Assembly (NCBI RefSeq): GCF_002999335.1
Contig: NW_020312051.1
Span: 1-64,000, forward strand
DNA: 64,000 nucleotides
Source: Cyclospora cayetanensis
Lineage: Eukaryota; Apicomplexa; Conoidasida; Eucoccidiorida; Eimeriidae
Direction: 5' to 3'
The first letter of the stretch is position 1, and every line of letters begins with the position of its first letter. Positions 59,811-64,000 of the stretch are shown here, one piece after another. The translations under genes were made by a program, and so were the position numbers. The notes below the pieces were generated by a model, which saw only the letters and a program-made list of their open reading frames with translations, did not search any database and was not told where the DNA came from.

Positions 59811-62800
59811 GTGACTTGAGTCTTCTCTGTTCTATTGTGAGAAGAAGCTACCAAGGACATAAGGCCTACGTCACTCACCGGATGTCAAGTTAGGCTGCTG
59901 TGGGAACCAGACGGGGGGCTTTATAAGTTTGCATACTCCTCTGTACTAAGACACATCCGGGGACACCAAAAAAGCCGTTAGAGCTTTTGAACTGTAGTGT
60001 AAAGCTCGCCACTTACCTAGAAACAAGATCATCTCTCTTGCAAAAAGCGGCATTGCAGATTAAAGCCGGAGTGCACAAGTAACGGTGTCCAGTTCCGTTT
60101 TAAGCAACAGCATATCACATCTAATATGGCAGTGTTTCATCATTTGCCGTCGTAGATTTTGGCAATAGTATTACATGTCAGGGTGTCAGGAGCATAGAAC
60201 CATATTTTTGATCGAGATTCCGCATCGCTGCAGACAAGAGCGTTTGTGCTCCGTGATAGCGAATCGTTGGGGTGTCCCGAGAGCGCGTCGGCAAGCACAT
60301 TGTTAATGGCCTTAATACACTTTACCATTAAGTCGTCTTGCAGGAGGAGCCCAAGCCAGCAAGAACTTGTAAGGCTCTCTAAGTCAGAAAACCATTTTTA
60401 TAAGGTTCATTGAAGTCTAATTTTTGGTACGCACGTCAAACTACCACGAAGGAAATATAGTCAGCTTTTTTTCCTGCCCGATCGCACCCCATAGACTTCA
60501 TTTTGCTGGTGTTTCTAGGAATGTCATGTTTCGTGAGGCGATGAGAGTGACAAGCAGTAGTTTGCCTGTTCGGAAAACCAGAAGCGTGTTGGGGGACAAT
60601 AGCACCCATTGCTACGTCACTACCATTGGTTGGTAGGAAGAAATGACGCTCATGATCGGGCAACCTAGATACCGGAGGAGCTGGTAGGCGACCGGTCGGC
60701 GTCCTTGCTGCAGTGTCAGCCTTCTCTGCTTGGGTCGCAGATTACGCTTTCTCAGGTTCAAGGAAGCATTAATCTAAGCAACCTCACGAATTGAATTCGG
60801 GCAGTCAGATGCAAGCTCACAGAATTTCTCAACGCCCCAGCAGGTCCGAAAGGTAGGGGCAGCGGCTTGACTGCTTCAAATGTTGCCGGATGTGTTTCAC
60901 TTTCTAAAGGCGAAATCCATGATTCCAAAAACACAACTGTTCCATGAAAACACACTTGCTTGCCTTCACATACCAGTCCTTGCTTCGCAACCGCTGAAGT
61001 GCACACCGTAGGTGCTGTAGGTGCTCACGAACCTGTCCGCTGAATATTGATAAGCTCAATAAAATCTTTTCCAACTGGCCGTTGTAGTGAGGTTTTAGCT
61101 TTGAAGCAGCTCAAAAAGCCTGCATGTACACTCGGGTTTGCTAGGGCAAGTATGGAACCACGTTGTGTGCCGGGCATTAGGGTACGTGGGAATTTGTAGG
61201 TAAGCGTTTATTAAGTACACTGCTGAGTACATTTATGAATCGTGTAATCTGTCAAGCGATTTGCCAATGTATTAAGTTTCTTTTTCACTGTGGCCTTGTT
61301 AAGCGACCTAAAGTTAACGCCCATGCTACACCTTCAGTCCTTCTAAGGCCTTGACATCGGGCTATGCCGAAGAAGGTTGGTCGACTCCCGCGCTTCGTTT
61401 TCTTTCGCCGATTCATATGCCTGTCGTTCAATGTCATCTTGATGCAGTGAGAGCTTCGGATTCCACGAGATATTGTGCGAGGCTAACCTCAGTGATTAAC
61501 TTTAAATGCTGGACCATACAGTAAGCAAACAACCAGCCTACCAGGAGCTCGTCATAATTTTAGCAAATCATCGACCTCCCCCTTGAATTTCGCCCAATCC
61601 TGGTGCTTCACGGCTGGAGGTTTAATCGAAGTTTTTTCAGAAGCCAGTAGCAGAGCCCTTTAGATGAGATTCATGCTCAGAACAGTCTTTTCTTACTGCA
61701 ATGCTAATTCGCCCGCATGAAGACTCAGCCGCACCTTGTAGAGGTACTGGCTCCGAACCTCACCGTAAATTAAAACTCTTTGTTAAGGACACCAAGAGAT
61801 GCTTTCTTAGCACTTCCCAGCACACTAACAATAGCATTCAGCAGTGGCCGCATGCGCGCCCTCTATGGAGTCGCCCATGGCATTACGATTACGTTGCTGT
61901 GCACGGGTGCAAGAGGGAAGCCACGGACCATGCCGGTAGGACTCGATTCCGTTTGAAGTAGTATTTAAATGCAGTAGCCTCGCCGATCCTTGTGCTTTGC
62001 CTCCCATAAGCAAAACTGAGCTAAATGGATCGTCCTAACGAGTGAACAAGCAAATTGCACTGCTGCGCAGTCTTTCAAGATAACTGCTTCACGTCACATT
62101 CAGTGTAGATTAATGCAAGCAATTCTTATCCATTAATGTAAACTTGAAGCATAGCAAATTTGACCATAGATGGCCCAGCACATGCATCATTCTCCAGTAT
62201 AGCTTCTTTAAATGCGCCGCAGTTTGCCTGGAGCGCCTTGCACTTTCCTGATGCTCCCTCTTTGCTCTCCAAGCAGCCTACCTCCCTTGAGCCTAGTCCA
62301 ATTTTTCAAGTTTCTTGGTATTTTGATTGCGTTTGGAGATTGGGATTGTATGAACCAATTTTCCACAATAGAACCACACACTGATACTGGGCTGTTTCTG
62401 GCTATTCGAGAGAGCGGGCTCCCACTGGCTCCCTTTCTCCAGTATTTTAGACTGCAGACTAGAGTGGGTTGGCACAGCTCCTACATCCGTGGGTGCCCGA
62501 CGTGGTTCTTCCGTTCAAGCATTAGACGCAAAGGTTGCTTTAATTTGCCTCTAAAGCCTAAAGTAGTCGAATAGTTTTTTTGGGGCCCCATCGATTTGTT
62601 GCTCAAACGCTAAGTCTGTGCCCACCGTATGACCTCCTGACGTTGCACTTGGGATAGACCACACATAAATCACTGATAAAGCAGCAGCTCGTTTGCGATG
62701 CAAAATTTGCCAGTCAAAGGCCACTATTTCTTCACCTACCGATCTACTGGTAGATCCTCATGCACAAGCTTTTTCATTTCTCCCTGAGCTTGCTTCTGCT

Positions 62801-63519
62801 TCATTTATCTTTGTATGAACCGACGAGTCAGGTAGTGTGCGAAGGTTTGCCTTGTGCTTACGTGCGTGTACTAATCCCTCCATGCAGACGACTTCCTACA
62901 CATGGGAAAGGCCATCATTGAGGCTTCTTTTCTTTCAATAACCACGCTGTACGAAATACCGGTCCCTCTATTCCGGGGTACCATGCGGGGCACCCCTCCA
63001 GCCGGCTGATAAAATCTTCCTTGCCTAACCTTTCGGCCACCATGAGCTTCTCATCGGCATAATCTGATAGATGCATTTATAGACATCTCGCAGGATGACA
63101 AATAAAGCCCCTTTTCCTGCTACGGAGCTCTTGTGTTCCGCGAGTACGAAAACCAGCCTGTGCCGCTGCAGCAGGCGTTCTGCCACTCTCTACTTCCATT
63201 GTCAGAAGCTCTTTCCATGAATTTGCCTAAATAAATCAGATCACTGAAATTGCAGCTATTTTGGTAAAACCCAGACGGACTTTGGAGGGAGACCAGAAGG
63301 TTCACTGCAACCACAGCTAGGGTGTGAAATGAGAACAGCTGGATCAAACCATGCAGTGGGACCAACTCTAAGGGTCTTTCTATGGTCTCAGTTGGAAGAT
63401 CTTTAGTTCTAGATACAAGAAAGCGTGACCAGAAACAATTGAGCGTGTGCCAAAAGAGCTGACGCTTCTCCTCCACGTGCCCAACAGGGTTTTCGACGTT
63501 AGGGGAGAAGGAGATCTAA

Positions 63520-63770
63520 ACTGCGTGTAGTTGCACCCTATATGCACTCCGAACATTCGCAGCTAGCTGAAAATAACAATTAGCACACACGCACACAGCA
63601 CGTCATGCTCTATCGATCTAGCGGCTCTGCAGCAGATAGGAGATAGAACCAGATAAATGAATCGTTCAGTTCTATACTAATTCCTAATTGCTTATAGGCG
63701 CTATGGTAGAAAGTATATAAGTGTAGCTTGACTCGCTACTTTTTGCGAAGTGCCTTCTTTTGAGAATTCC
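63520..63770 (-). repeat. Probable 5' LTR remnant of copy 2
   Basis: Counterpart of the 58.9-59.1 kb stretch and of the copy 1 flank at 42.4 kb (TGCACCC...ATGCA...TCC start, TATAAGTGTAGC near the inner end). Confidence 0.4.
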
Positions 63771-64000
63771 TGGTGCGGCGCTACAGCTGTTTTGAAGGGG
63801 AAAGGTGCAGCATGGATACAAGGAAAAATTGGCGAACATGTTCCACGCAGGAAACGACGCACAAATGCTTATGCGCTACCTTAAACATGTTTAGTGTAGC
63901 TTAAATACACCGCAGTTTAATGATGATTATTAAGGAATAAAGGCTTTTACTACGGCATGGAAATGGCCTACATGCCAGGCAACGAAGGCAAGGACAGAGA
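63771..64000. other. Right edge, nothing recognised
   Basis: No gene or repeat motif could be assigned in the last 230 bases. Confidence 0.4.

Larger units (their letters stand above)
58920..63770 (-). mobile_element. Decayed Ty3/gypsy-type LTR retroelement, copy 2
   Basis: Minus-strand fragments show the pol order. At about 61050-60900, IFSGQVREHLQHLR is followed by LQRLRSKDWYVKASKCVF, which is the segment just after the reverse-transcriptase active site. Then FLESWISPLESETHPATFEA (about 60920-60860) recalls the RNase H start. NNVLADALSGHPND at 60328-60140 is the RNase H end (NVxADALSR). A His/Cys cluster ending CKYC lies at about 59420 (integrase zinc-binding remnant). Homology to copy 1 extends over the whole length: about 40000/61000, 41750/62815, 42240/63340 and 42370/63530. 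All frames are interrupted and no intact protein remains. Confidence 0.75.

Overview
The window looks like nuclear DNA of a coccidian apicomplexan, most likely Eimeria or Cyclospora. The grounds are long CAG-derived Ala and Gln runs inside otherwise conserved proteins, intron-rich housekeeping genes with standard GT-AG splicing (GTGAGT/GTAAGT donors, pyrimidine-rich acceptors), low gene density, and decayed LTR retroelements. Nothing points to a bacterium: there are no operons, Shine-Dalgarno sites or compact gene spacing. Most exons had to be read by eye across introns, so I give exon joins where reading phases close exactly.

Layout. 0-10 kb: an unidentified minus-strand exon at the left edge; a 1,322-codon single-exon gene for a Popeye/cyclic-nucleotide-binding-like membrane protein with a presequence-like N-terminus (1279-5247); and an orphan protein (9068-10225). 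12-29 kb: an 11-exon Sec14-like CRAL-TRIO plus GOLD protein (12207-15534, +); a DEAH/RHA-helicase-fold protein whose catalytic motifs have all been replaced (19590-23638, -); the mitochondrial inner-membrane translocase Tim22 (24285-25749, +); and mitochondrial ribosomal protein bL21m (about 26506-28150, -, with candidate 5' exons to 29343).

29-43 kb: mostly gene-poor. It holds a second orphan gene (33902-35200, -), which is a gap-free paralogue of 9068-10225 over about 150 residues; a pair of diverged direct repeats (about 32.4-33.1 and 37.2-37.9 kb); and a decayed Ty3/gypsy-type LTR element on the minus strand (about 38.1-42.6 kb) whose reverse transcriptase has lost its catalytic Asp pair. 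43-58 kb: a short-form replication protein A1 (43361-46577, +, 14 exons), a likely solo LTR (about 49 kb), the AAA+ protein RUVBL1/pontin (49931-52964, +, 9 exons), a small tail-anchored-like protein (54742-55042, -) and an ARMC1-like armadillo protein (56392-57910, -). 58.9-63.8 kb: a second decayed copy of the gypsy-type element.

The conserved genes serve separate core functions: DNA replication/repair (RPA1), chromatin remodelling and complex assembly (RUVBL1), RNA biology (helicase-like) and mitochondria (Tim22, bL21m, ARMC1-like and possibly the Popeye-like protein). They are not a functional cluster. The most novel items are the orphan paralogue pair, the catalytically dead helicase and the Popeye-like protein with a split nucleotide-binding fold.
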